A DNA stretch of 64,000 nucleotides, from NCBI RefSeq assembly GCF_021155765.1, contig NC_060110.1:8369501-8433500 (forward strand), in the 5' to 3' direction. A program made the position numbers and the translations under genes. Positions 31,151 through 44,359 of this stretch are shown here, piece by piece. Position 1 is the first letter of the stretch, and every line of letters starts with the position of its first letter. The DNA is from Diprion similis (lineage: Eukaryota; Arthropoda; Insecta; Hymenoptera; Diprionidae). The notes under the pieces were generated by a model. The model worked only from the letters and a program-made list of their open reading frames with translations, was not told the DNA's origin and did no database searches.

Positions 31151-33553
31151 TTCTGCCTAGAATATTAATACGGGCGCGAGGTCAAGTGCCGAATCGTGCT
31201 CCAAAAATAATGAAATTTGAATACGTGTTTTCGAGTCTGATGGTTTATGTTTAAGAAAGATGTTATCCGGGTGGCCAGATCCGTGGGAACTTTGCCGGTA
31301 AAAGAGATGAATTTGCGGACTCGGCGCTCCGGTACGTGGATGTATGTATGCACAATGTCCGTATACATACTTCGTAGATATTCATGTAACAACGTGAAAT
31401 GAGAAACGAGAAATAAGCATGCGAGAGAAATGCTTCCTGTCGCTCCATAGCCATACGGCCATACGCGCATGGCCATAGGTACAGCCAGACGCCTGCACGA
31501 GCTTCTTGATCATTCATATAACGTTATATATGTTTTAATGTACGGAGGTCTTCAACTATAATATAGCGATAAAATCGTACATGCATACCTCATATACACT
31601 TGAGGTTCACATCTTTATATACCTACCTACAAGATATGAAATTGTATGTACGACGTGTACAGTAATTCAACCGCGTTGCGGCACTGCAGACAATTAGTGG
31701 CACCGTATCGCTGTTCAAATTTGTTAATTTCCCTGCTCACCTCTACCTCTAGTCTTTATACCATGACGGACACGCACCGAGCGGAACAGCTATAAACTGT
31801 AAACGATACAAAGGCAAAACAAACTCCTTTCATTTCCAGTCCCGGCTATTCAGATCCTCTCACATGCGGAGTACAACATTGCTACACGCGTCTTACGTTA
31901 GTCTCCTTAACCGCTCCCCTTCGCTCCCCGTTTACGCACCTGATAATCGCAAACTCAGTGTGCCCGGAATGCTGGCTTCATAATTGCGACCCCTCTTTGC
32001 GAATAGTTAGCTTGTACAAGATATCGGAAGACGCCTTCGTATTTGCAGAAAATATACGTCGCTTCAAAAGAGACGTAGATATTTAATTATGTTAACGTAT
32101 ATACTTTTTCAATGTATTTTTTATGCGGTTTAACAACTCGATATGCAGAAAAATTATTGCTTTCTCAATTTTTCCGCGCCATATTGTGTATATTGCTTAG
32201 GTGCAGTGGTTTCTCCCACTGCGGCGAAGTTCGATATGAGGCATCGCACAATGCTGCGCAAAAAGTGAAAGTGAATAAATCGAGGAAGACGGAAACGAAA
32301 AATACTGCGAAGGTACGCGCAGATTTACAGGTCTCCCTGCAGGCAACGGAAACTTTAAATTTAAGGCTCTGCGAAAATGGGGGTGTCGCCTCGCCCTGCG
32401 GAGAGAACGAGAGACTCACTCCAAGGTCCTCCCTCTCCTTTCCGCCCATCGTTGGTCTCCTGCTGAATAAAATGATAATAAAGTTTATCGCCCGGAGCTT
32501 CCAGTGTTCCTCGATCCCGGGCGGCAGTTCCGTAGCTGCGGCACAGAAGGCGGAATACAGGTCTGACAATTATGGCCCGGGCGGTTCGAGCTTATATTGG
32601 TAGAAAGCGGAACAGAAGATGGGATCGCTTTCGTAGATCGTCTGACTTCAACCCTCTCTTTGTGGGATTCGATTCCTGGCCAATTTGAGAAACCGATCGG
32701 TTTTACACTTTCAGTATGCTATAATACGCCTCTTAGTTTTATCAGTGCGAACAGACCGCAAAGCATGTCGGGTGTCGCTCGACGCCATATTCCTACTGCT
32801 CAATATCACTTATACCTATATTGAGTCAAATTGCTGGAAGATAATCGCGCAGATGTTTTACAGGACTTGCGAAAAGAATTTTCGTAATGGCTGCAATGTC
32901 ACTCAATCCCGGAATTACCTAAGAAGCAAGAGTTACGCATTGCTTTAAAATATATGCTCCAATCGATTGGTTATGCAGATAATCAACTACAACTATAATT
33001 CTTTTGAGAAAATTAGGTGCTTTAAAATCCTCAGGGAACATTTTTACAATTATTGTTTTACTCCTATATGATTGAACGAAATTCCTTGAAAAATCGGTAG
33101 AATGATTTTAGTCGAAGGTAACAAGGAAAACATTTCCGGGCTTTGGAGTAACTTTTTAGAAGTCGATTAATGACGCTTCTGGGCAGATACCTAACACAGT
33201 TTTTTTTTTGCACTGCAGTAATCCGAGCCAGTATCTTATAAATTCTTCATTAATTGGTACCATAATTGTTCCCGCTGCTGTCAAAATGCGTTACGCCATA
33301 ATTCAAAACAATACACAGAATCTGTGATCACTGGATTAAATGATTTTGGCTTAAAATTAGAAGAACTCAGTTGCAGGAAAAATAGATATAGTAGAATTCG
33401 ACCAACAAAGAGTGCACAAAGTATATAATAAAGAAGAAACGTTAGAAATTTCAATAGTGGTAACAATAAGACCAATATTAACGAACGAATTAAAAACAGA
33501 GTCAATAGTTTATCATTTGTAAAAGGATTGTTCGAACAGATTCGACTAAAATT

Positions 33554-33581
33554 TACGTGAGTTTATGTAAAAATTCACGTA
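33554..33581. repeat. TACGTGA hairpin
   Basis: TACGTGAGTTT and AAATTCACGTA form 11-bp inverted arms (one mismatch) around a 6-nt loop. It gives two facing TACGTGA sites. Confidence 0.5.
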
Positions 33582-35544
33582 TCTATGTGTTGCGTTTGGC
33601 GTTTCGCTCACAATCAGCCGATAGAAGAGGGACTCGCGCCCTTCTGGAGCCAAGAACTGGCCCAAAGTTCGTTCGTAATGGCCGCGATCTCATCTCCGGT
33701 GGCCGCCTATCGCGATAATACCATTATGCGAATTCGTGATTTGCATATTTCAGAAACCGGCGTGCAGCGGCTATACACACAGGAAAGCATAAACAACTCC
33801 GTTAACTGGGTTTCTGCCCGAGAGATGAGTTGCGCTAAGGATTTATGAAACACCGTTTCACCAAGTGTTTTATATTACCCCCCTTCCCTCCGCTAACTAT
33901 ATCGTCTAACCTCGTTCTCGAAACAACACATTGTGCGGACGTTATAACGCAGGTCTGATATCATATTTTTCATTTTTATCCAGCATTATGTATCCGATTC
34001 CCGCGCTTCAGTAATACGTACTTTTCGCACGGCTGGACAAATTTGTCTACCCCTACCTCAAATCTAGATGAATCATTATTTGAGAAAAATACGTCTACAA
34101 CGCCCTTTAATACAATATATATTAATACGAGACAATTCTACAGATGTGAATCAGGTCTTGGATTTATTGTTAATTATGTCTGTGAAAACTTTCTGAATTG
34201 GTTTTTCATATCAACAAGAATAAACGGTATAAGAAATTCCGGCACTGTCTTTACGTAAGACTCTTCAAACTATTCCAGAAAATTTGACGCGAGTTCGAAT
34301 TAAGATCCGAATGGTCCGTTTCTTCCGGGGAAAAATCTGTGTAATTCGGTGTATCTGCAAGCATAAACATTGGGTATTTCGAATTGTTTTAACTTGATGT
34401 TAGACGTGGCTCAGCTTCAAGTAAAAGAGGAAAGTAACTTCGGTAAACTGCAGGGAATGGCACAAGCAGGCAAATAATTACAGGTGTAAATAGACGCGAC
34501 GTCTGAATTCGTTAACACGAGGCGACGAAAGGTTGGGGTTAAATCGGAGCACAGAAATCCTCCGGAAAGGCGTCACCCTCGAGGTGAACCGGCACCAGGA
34601 TTGCACCCTCGGAATATTTACGAATTTGTGGAATCCGAAGGCTGCGGCCGGAGGGGCGCGGAGCGGCGGTCGGCTAAGATGGATCGTCGGGGCCCGAAGA
34701 AGGTGGCAGTTGATGGGTGTAAACGGTAGATAAGATCGAGCAGGAGCTCCCCTATAGATCTGCCGACTCCTATTTCGAAAAGTCTCCTTTGGTCGCCTTT
34801 CGACGGTGCGGCTGTCCGTCTCCCCCTTTCGTCTGCACCCCGTCGCGTCGCACCCACGTTCCCTTATGCATCTACCGGGCTTTTAATTATCTCGAAAAGC
34901 TAAGACAAAGGATCTCAGGTCGAACGGCTAAGGACAGACCCGACAGACAGTTGAAAAAGGTACACGTATACCCCAGGGGACAAAAGTTACTGGCTTATGA
35001 CGCGCGTTTGACATCCGAACCGTATTTCTTACAACCACCGATACACCTTGGGCAAGATGCCACCCTTGCTACCAATTTTATTCCCCTTTGCGTCCTTGGC
35101 TTGCGTCGAATTCATATTTCGATGGCTGATTCGTAAAGTCCTCAACATAATTGACCTCAATTTATATCGCGAATGAATGCACTGCATCCTATATATATAC
35201 ATCACATATCATTCGAATTTATCTCATTTTGACACTGTCTTGATCCTCCTGCAGGACAACAAAATTTCGAAATTGGCACTTGATGTATATTCTGGTTTTC
35301 GCATAAATAACTCTTCTACTCCGTCATTCCGTTTAATTTTATTCATTTATAATAAATATAAAATACGCGACGCGTCCTACGACAAGGTCTTCCTCTCGGT
35401 CCGGACGAGAATATCCACTAAGTCATTCTGTTCTCTTCGGAGCAATTTTCTTCCAACCTTCGCGGCTTTGGGTCGACACAAAGCGGCCGCTATCCGCAGC
35501 ATCAGTGTCCGATACCAGACTCAGGTGACATTTGTTACTCGACG

Positions 35545-35588
35545 GAGGTGACCGAGGTGCCCGAGGTGCCCGGGGTGATCGAGGGGCC
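35545..35588 (+). repeat. 9-bp GC-rich minisatellite
   Basis: Units GAGGTGACC, GAGGTGCCC, GAGGTGCCC, GGGGTGATC and a partial GAGGGGCC follow one another. The frame is open and would read EVTEVPEVPGVIEG, but no exon context supports translation. Confidence 0.7.
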
Positions 35589-37826
35589 TCTTATTAAGCC
35601 CAGGCTACCTCCAGGTCGCCGGCAGAGGCGCGTTTGACAGGCCGCGTCGATGACAGCAAATATTTACAACGTCATACCCGTCGGGTTGGGCGTTCCGTTC
35701 CTGCCTCCATGGCTCGAACTTCTTCGCGTTTGCCTCGCGTGTCATCGCGGGACCGACCGACATAACTTCGCAAGCAAATATTTGAACGCCAACTTTTACT
35801 GGCATCGGATACTCGACTTGTATTGTTGGATTTTACCGGTATGCATCAACTTTTTTCTGGTGGATATAAGTTAATGCTCCAGTTAATGACGACAGTTTAT
35901 ACGGTAATGCTAGATAGAATAACTTTTTATAAATCAAGTATCTACCGATTAACCCTTTTTTTTTAATTCCCTGTATGCATTTTGAGTCATTTGAAATATC
36001 GTATCTACTGATATGATGGCAAGAATGTGAACAGCACTCTTGAAAGTGACTGAAACATTTTATGACTGCAAATGAAAAGTGACAGTCCCTCTGCAGTTGT
36101 GTTGTAAGTTTTCACTCAGCTTGGACTGTAGGAAGAATAGAGAGTGGGCTTATATAAAGACTTTAATTTGGTGTCAACACAACACTATCTGATGTTGAGT
36201 TTTCAAACTGTTCACCAAAATCGTTCTACAGTAGTCGACAAAGTTAATTTCGGACAATTTTAACACCACCATTTCTCACTGTATGATACACAGCACCCTG
36301 CAATTATACCGGCAATTGGTAATGATCAAGAGAACCGCGTATAATGATAAGGTGATTTGATTTTAGCGACCTGAATTATAGTCCTGACCTAAATTCTCAT
36401 CGTATACCTACGTTGCTGCAGTGAAATTCTAGGACCGCCAAAGGATCGGGATTCCCGCTGTGGTCGGATTAGGAGGCAAATCGATGTCCTTTACTTTCAG
36501 GATAATACTTGTAGCCCGATGTGCCCACGACGATCATTGTTCGACAATTACCCGAAGACAAGCCACCTGCTCCTGGGAGCTTTGGGGCACGAGCGCAAGT
36601 AGGTATCATTGCTCGAAGAAAAGTTATGGGTAGGCACAGCTGTATACATTCACTCACCAACATCCCGAAGCTAAACGCGCAGGAGCTGCAGTAAGTATGG
36701 CAAGCGTTTGCAGCTTACGAAACCCGCCCGGTTTGGGCCTGGACTCTGAGCCTAGGATGAGTCCATTGGTGTAATTTCGTCGCAATTATCATCAGCTCAG
36801 ATTACTACGGCGTTCGGACAATGATTGCACGCTTGGCATTTCTCTCAATGTGCAGGGTTCGACTGCAGCTATAAGGAATATTGTATAGGTACATACATAT
36901 TGGCTCAGCTTATCTACGCTCGAGGTAATTCCGACAATGATTGTAACGTTATTATTTAACGAATACAAGTGCCTCGTATTCTCACTGCTCCAGAATGCAG
37001 AGCAGAACTCGCCGGTTTATACGGTGCGTTATACACTCTCTGCAGTTACGCTTGTATACCTGTCGTAAATTTCGTAAACGCCTATGGGAGAAAATATCGC
37101 GAGCTATATACCTACTTTTGTATCTTGGGAACCTTAAGGTATTATGACATGCAGACTGATGGAAAAACTGTGTATACCTACTCGTAGGAATTCCAGACGA
37201 ACCACTTGTATTTACTTAAGTCAAGTAACACATTTAAAAAATGTGTCATATGCCGGTATATGTATGTATAACATCATGAATCGTAAAGGAGCAACGGAGA
37301 CTCATGCATGTTACATATAAGTGATTGGGTTAGTCTTCATCAAGTATTTTTAACTCTGAAGAAACATATTTTAAAAATGGTGTTATTAAAATTGATCAAA
37401 ATTGAGCTTTGTGAACTACAACAGAACAAGTCTTGTGCGAAATTCGTTAAATCAGAATCACATAGTATTAATTATCCTCCACGTAGAAGTCGAAATCGCA
37501 TTTTGGTCACAAAGCACCGAACTCTCGTGGTCCCGAACCAAAGAAGAAGAGCAGTTTTCATGGTGAATACGGTTGTTCGTCGAATATCGAGAGGAGGATT
37601 CCTAGACTCCTAGGTTCCGTGCAATGCGAGGTGCACGAGGAGGAGGCTCCGGTCGGTTGAACTCGTTCCGGGTAAGTTGGCGGTGTCAAAGACCCCCCGC
37701 CAGGGTATCGGTTACGCTTAAATCCCGGTTAAAAGTTCTTTCGACGAGGCGGATTTTACGGGGCCTGAACGCCCCTCGGCCCGAAGCCTAGGACTCCGGG
37801 CTCTCTGGCCTCACAAGGACCCGCTG

Positions 37827-37841
37827 ACGGTGGCGCCAAGG
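37827..37841 (+). promoter_or_regulatory. CTCF-like motif in GC-rich patch
   Basis: ACGGTGGCGCCAAGG contains the GGTGGCGC core. It lies in the 37.6-38.05 kb GC-rich patch. Motif-level evidence only. Confidence 0.2.
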
Positions 37842-39730
37842 AGATCCGTATCTTGGCGCGAGTCCCTGGGCCCAGAGCCGCGCTCGTCAAAGATACCATC
37901 TAATTCCGATTCGTCCGTGTAGCTTAGGCGCAGCCTTTGGGCTTCCAGGCCGTGCGGAGCCCTGCGCTCTTTTCTCTTAGGTATGTACCTGTTCCTTGGG
38001 CCCGCGGTGAGCGCAGTCGTCCAGCGCCCCTCTTATATATTCCACATCTTTCCCCGTGATGTCCTTTATGCGCGTGTTGCACTCATGCCGTTGCTTCTGC
38101 TCGTATGAATGCGGAGGCGCACAATTATGTAGTAAACGCGTGTCGCGGAGAAGCTATCCTTCTTGTAACCGGAGTGTAAAGTGGACACGCCTTTTGGAGA
38201 GGTTCATCATCCAAAAATTGGCGCTTATTATTAAGTTTCCTACGAGATAGTAGCGCAGTAAGGATTTATTAAACTGTCAGATTCCTAGGCTATGAAAATC
38301 TGTTTCAGCAAACAAAAATGTAAAATATTGGAATTGTTAACTAAACCTTAGATATTGATGCTTCATTTTAAATAGAATCAAAATTGTTAAAAACCTAGTA
38401 GATTCCTTCGATTTTACTCTGTAGCGGTTCACTTTGAATCGTTTTGAACCGATTTGAAACCAAGCATCACCGTACCTTGAGCTGTTGTTTATAATTTTTT
38501 TAATCTCTATGTTTTTACGATTAAAGAGATCTTCAGTGCCTGCGAATACAATGATTCGATGAATCTTCAATGCACAATGCACTCGTAGTGAAATTAATAA
38601 GAGTCCGGATTTTCGGATCACCTTCCTCAATGGCGTCTCACGTGCAGGAACAGCAGCAGCTGGCATATCGATACCAAAGATCTGAGTTTTACCTCTATCT
38701 GGGTATCCCTTACCTTCTATGTCCGACAAAACGTTTCCATGTTAAACTGGAATCGGTAGGCATAAGGTACCCTAGTGGCAGTCCCTCTGATTTTATATAA
38801 CCATTTGTAAGCCGAATCGCCTATTTGGCACGCTTGTTTATTACTAATTTATGCTTCTCGAAAATGTTTATGCTTCCTAACCGCTCGGTGCTCCTGGCTA
38901 GTTCAAGCGCGAGATAACACTCGGATAATTAGCTTGGTCTCTGCATGGCTGCATGCAAAGGTAGATATTATTCTTACACTTCGGCGCACACCGATTTAGC
39001 CACATTATCATTTTAATGTCATCATGGATCTGAAGAAATTCTTCTCCGATATCAATTTGAACGGTTTCCAACTTTGCACACCTCTACTTGAGGTGCACGC
39101 TTATTGTTGAAATAAGATTTATACGAATACAAGAAGTAGATTGTTATTTATAACTTTTTAGCCAGGCCAACCGGCGTGGATAAAGATTTTTCTTCCCGTT
39201 TCTGTATAATTTACTAAACAATGACAGGGTGAACAAGTAATAGATCATTTACTTAGAAAATTGTGGTAAGGAAACAGCTTAACAGAAAAATAAACAAGGC
39301 ATATATAAATATCGATTTTTATGTCTTGCTCTATTTTCAGTTTACATTCTCGTACTTTTCAGTCTCTGAATTGCCGCGACTATCGAACTTTTCTTTTACT
39401 CTTGCCTGTGCTCACAGTCCTGAACATTTCACATGGATTTCATTTTCTAAGAAAATTTGCTTTCATCGTTTGAATCAGTGATCGTGGGCTAATGAAATTC
39501 AGAAGCGTTGGTAGCTGGCTGCAGTGTTACAAGTTGAATCATGTCAAAGGGAGTTGTCGGATCGTGGAAACCGAGTCAGAACGAGATATAAAAACGCTTA
39601 TGGTTATACCGTAAAAAATATATCTTTGATGAATACAAATGTCCGATTTAAGCGCGGCGCGACTCATCTGCACGAGAGACGTTCCCGCGGTGTCTTCGGT
39701 CCCGAAATTTGATGCTGCACCGAATTTTAA

Positions 39731-39758
39731 ATTTTAATGCCTTCGTCGGCATTGAAAT
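39731..39758. repeat. AATGCC/GGCATT hairpin
   Basis: ATTTTAATGCC and GGCATTGAAAT pair over 11 bp with one mismatch around a TTCGTC loop. No gene adjoins it. Confidence 0.5.
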
Positions 39759-42700
39759 TATACAATGAATTCTCTGGGGATCTCACGCATTATACGCAGG
39801 CGGGAAGCGAATCTCGTCGGTAGTATGTGTATACACTATACATATATAACATTATGTAAGAAAGGTTTCGTCTGTGTGAGTCTAGTGTTAATACCGTATA
39901 AGTGCCGAGTGTACTTTCTCCCATGGGCGATTGGTGTCGACCTTGTCGCTTCATTCTTTCTGTTCCCTCTTTCGTAGATAAATAAAAGGAATTGTTCTTC
40001 GCGGCGGTTCCATATTTGGTACACTGTTTAATTAATATATATGTTCTATAAGCCCATAATCGTTAAACATAGAGGTCAAGAATTATCGCTGCTTCCAAAT
40101 TCGATGATTAACAACACAGTTAACACAGATGCTATTATACAGTAGGCGTCTATGTATCTACGTAGCCGAAAAATCAAAAAATAAATGAGTACACGCACGG
40201 ACCCCTATAGAATGCCTTATATGTTTATACCATATACATAGACGTGAGTTTTTAATTACCTCGGTAATTATTATTGTATATGCGAGATGAAGAGTAGTTT
40301 GATCGAAAGGCTTGTTGTGAATCGAGGCGGCTCCTAAACGCGGCATCATCACCAAACAGTCAGCAAATACTTTCCTCTATCCATTCCAACTCGAATCTCG
40401 ATCCAAGTGATTCTGAAACTGAAAATCTGGGATAACGAGTGTCTGAGCTGTGATGGTTTAGGTTTGACTTTCGTGGCATCAATGAAGACATTTCGCTCAT
40501 TGCGCCACGTTGTTTGCAGGTGATACCGACCTGGAAACAGGTCTTGCATTTAGTGCGGTGGTATGCAGGCACAGAAACCGGCGCAGTTAATGGGTGACGG
40601 GATTCAAGTATCACGCGCATATACCTTGTATAAAGCCGGCGAGACGAGCAGCGGGAATAGATAGAAAGACAGATACCTAGAGCGGGTGGGAAAGGAAGGA
40701 GACGATCAAGCCCGTGGGGGAGAGAGAAGTAAAGGGGAGAAGAAAAAGGAGATGAAACTTCGTCTTCGTCGGTGCTTTTGCCGCGACGCCCCGCGGCGCG
40801 CGACATGCTCCAGGCTCGAGCACCATTTAGCGTGAACCTGTCTGCCTCGACCCGTAGAACTGCTCCTTGATTCCCGAAATCAAATCCTACGTGTCCGAGC
40901 ATCGTCTCTGAGAGTTCTCCGGATCAGGCAAGCCGATAAAGGAAGTTGGTAGGCCGAAAATCGACGCTTTCTGTTAATTTTCTACCGCGAGATAAATCGT
41001 GCACAGCAAGAATATAGGATTCTTTCAAGGATCATTACTTTCCGAAACAGTCAACATCCCCCTACTTCTCGGACACTCAAGTCAAGTCTTGTTCTTACAG
41101 TTTTTTATTTATTCAATAATGGTTTCGACGCACGAGGACTTGACCAAATAATGACGCAGATAACAACTATTGAATACATTGTAGGCTTAACACCCTTTCA
41201 TCCCAGGACACTAATTTCCGTGTAAAGCCGTGACCGAAGGTGGACTCGGGTGACTTGGAGGAGAATGGACGGCGCCAGAAGTGTGTTTTCGTCTAGGTTC
41301 GTAAGCCACTCGTTAATCCGCGTCGCTACCGCATTGCTTTGAGCGGGGGTTTCGGGCCCAACGAGAGAAGAGGAGAGGAGAGGAGATCGGGCCCCCGATG
41401 ATTAGGGATTGTTTACTGCGCTAGACACGGATCAATGACGCTTCCGTTGAGGCTTTATTGCGGGACACGCCGTAAAAATTGGTATTTTGGGGAGCTCGGG
41501 GTAACCGATTCAAGGGACTTAACATATGGCTAGCTGAATTTTTCGGCCCTATTTAACATAACGCCGGGGCCCACCTGCTACGCGGTGGAAACTAGCTGTT
41601 ATATATTACGTATATCCAGATATATCGAGCTCGTCGTTAAAGCACGGAAGCCGACTAGAAAAAGGTCTTATGGAATAATTTCCCATTGTTTTTCACGTCG
41701 TTTTCGCCATCCTGACTTCACTGATTAGATTCGGAAATTCCTCTTCATTAAAAGTTTCCTACGCCCTGGAGAGAATCAATTACAGTCTTGGTTCACCGTT
41801 ATAAATTGCTTCAGTATTTTCATTTTTTCACCGACACCTATAAGTTACATTCGGAATACAAAATGAAAACTAGTTTGAATAGCTTTTACCAGAAAATCTT
41901 ATTTTGTTATGGTATGACGGTAATTTAATGATTGGTGCAACGATAAATTAATGCTGAGGCATTAATTTAGCTGAAAAAACGAGATGTAATATTAAAAAAT
42001 TTAGTATCGACAACTATAACTACATTAATTAGTCACTTGTAACACGTCTTCTCGTAGGTCCACCAATATTTAAACGGTTATTGTAACGATACCCATTTTA
42101 CCAGAATATTCTAGAAACTACAGGAGATGAAATTTTTCTCGGAGTATTCACACACTTAATATTCACGTCCTCTATAATATGTTGTATGTTGAACTCCTTT
42201 GGGAAACACAAAAATTCTATTCTCCAAGTCTTTTACACTTCGTGTTCAAGTATGTTCGATTACCTATTTCAAAATACGAAATTGAGACATTGCTATGAAG
42301 ATTCATTTCACGGAAGTGCAGTAGATATCTTTCAAATTTAACCCGATTCGAATCGATTACCACGCCAATTAGACTCGCGATGCATCATGGATTTTACCGT
42401 CCGGTACAAGTAACGCCTTACAATTCTTCTGCATGTTACCTTAGTTTCCATCACATGTGTACAGGGTACATATAAAGGGATCCCTTGGAGCTATAGGACT
42501 TTGGCTATTGAAGTTTGTATGATGCGGTCACAGCTGTCGTGGCGTCGAGCTCTGCCACATCGCTGCAGCGTCCGACGGCCTACGTGTAACTCTGCGTAAA
42601 GAACTCGTCATCGGTGAAGGTATCACTCAATCGTCACATCTTGAGATAAGAATGAACGCGTGAAAAATTATGAGAACATTTGTGGGAAAAAATTTAAAGG

Positions 42701-43260
42701 ATATGGAAACGATTCGTCCCTGAGTTTGTGATGGTTCAAGAAATTATACGTTAGTAATTACAGACTCGGTATGAACTACAAATTTTGAAATACATTGAAC
42801 AAGTACAAAAAATGTCTATCCTTAATTGACACAGGCAGAAATTTCCAGTCAGTGGCCTCGGGTTCTCGGAAAGATGTCCGGCCTGATTTTGACCCCGAAT
42901 GCAGAGATTGATATCCGACCTCAAACCCCGATATGAGGGTAGTTTTCGGCCTCCGGGGGGAGCACTTGAGATATAAGTAATATGTAAGTCCGGCTTGGAT
43001 AAGTGGCGGCGAAACGAGCAAGGCGCTCGAGCGGAACGAAGCGAAAGTGACAGACGGTGCGCAATATTGTGCATTCCTATCTCTCCATGAATTTAGTGCG
43101 TCACGGTGCTTTTCCACCCGCATTATAATATGTTCTCATCTAGACGTCACGCGCACTCAAATATCCCACAAATCGTACCCAATTGTTCGATCGGGAGATG
43201 ACGATTGTGAATGTCTACAAATTTTAGGGTCAAAGCTTTGGTCTGACTGTAATTTCGATA

Positions 43261-43560
43261 CGTCATAGTGTCGACGATGACGTCATAATAAGTTTAATTT
43301 TCGAATTCGCGGCAGTGGGGGATCCAGTCCTTAACCACCACGCGTGCAGTTGCTGCAGAGACTCGAGGAGGCTCCGGATGTCCCGTCGCGAAGCAGAAGG
43401 TGCGGCGCCGCGGCGTCACCGCCGGTAGGAGTGAACGAGGCGGGATGACGGGACGCCGTCACGTGACGCGGTCCAGAGGACCGCTGATTTACGGCTAGCT
43501 TACTCACCCACGAAGCGTTCGTCTAATTACACGGTCCGCATCCCGGAGTCGGAGGGCTTA
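43261..43560. promoter_or_regulatory. CpG-rich island with CRE and CACGTG palindromes
   Basis: A short very GC/CpG-rich island. It contains TGACGTCA at 43278-43285 and the 12-bp perfect palindrome CGTCACGTGACG at 43457-43468, an E-box of USF/Max/MITF type. More CRE-like sites follow at 43714-43722 and 43831-43838. This could be a promoter or enhancer, but no exon could be joined to it. Confidence 0.35.
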
Positions 43561-44320
43561 AACCTGACATGACAGTATTTTTTGTCTTTTTATTTTTGCT
43601 TTAGGACAAAAGTTGATAATTTATCAAATCAATGGCGAAATGATTGTCTTGATTTTTTCGAGTTTTATATTGTAGAGCTTGTGTTTGTAGAATATGTCTT
43701 TCATCGGCGAAGCGACGTCATTATTTCCACCTAATTATTTACGGCGATGATCGGGTGGCGGTGAGAAATCTTTGAAATTTGATAACTTCACACTCGATTG
43801 GGCGAGGATACCGACGAGTCATAATCGGTTTGACGTCATAATGAAGGCTGAGAGGTTGAAACGCGGAAACGTGAAGCACTTTGTCACGCTAGGATTATTC
43901 AAACCTCACAATTAGATTTTTGCGCGCCATTGAAACGCGTTCTCTTCGAACATGGTCAGGTATAGGTATATATATAATTCGGTAATCAGATCCTGATAAC
44001 TTAATGTTCGCAGTTTGAAAAATGGATGGAATGTAAGAAGAGAGAAAATAATTCCAGCAAACTTCCGACTTGCGCATTCGCCACTCAATTAGATTTTGAG
44101 ATCTCCTTAACTTTTTCCTATTTCCCTTGCCAAAATTATGCCTTCTCGCTAACCTTTTGCTTCGACATTTGACATTTTGCTACCCTTTTCTCGTATTTTC
44201 TGAAACGTTCGTATTGACTAGTTGATTAATTACATATAGAACGCAGAAATTTGTAAGTACTCACCAGTGGATATGAATCTTTGGTCTTACATAGTGTAAA
44301 TGTCTTTCAACGGTGGAAAA

Positions 44321-44359
44321 ATGGAAATCCTACAAAATTTAATTTTGCGGAATTTCCAT
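44321..44359. repeat. 39-nt hairpin
   Basis: ATGGAAATCCTACAAAAT faces ATTTTGCGGAATTTCCAT around a TTA loop. About 15 of 18 positions pair. It is too short for an ordinary miRNA precursor, and the flanks do not extend the stem. Confidence 0.6.

Larger units (their letters stand above)
31151..43260. other. Gene-poor region with GC-rich patches
   Basis: Twelve kilobases with no exon I can support. GC/CpG-rich patches lie at about 32.3-32.6, 34.5-34.9, 35.4-35.8, 37.6-38.05, 40.6-40.9 and 41.2-41.6 kb, separated by AT-rich stretches. The longer open frames here coincide with these patches, run on both strands at once, and have no domain signature. They are therefore best explained by a shortage of stop codons. 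The pattern is compatible with a regulatory region or large intron. Confidence 0.5.

Noticed and set aside
32112-32603. 163-codon plus and 134-codon minus open frames
   Set aside because: Open on both strands in a GC-rich patch, no family resemblance.
32640-32700. GATTCGATTCCTGG resembling a tRNA B box
   Set aside because: No matching A box or foldable cloverleaf upstream; no tRNA gene was found anywhere in the window.
40360-40902. 180-codon open frame on the minus strand
   Set aside because: No domain signature; Ser/Arg-rich composition follows the local base composition and no splice partners were found.
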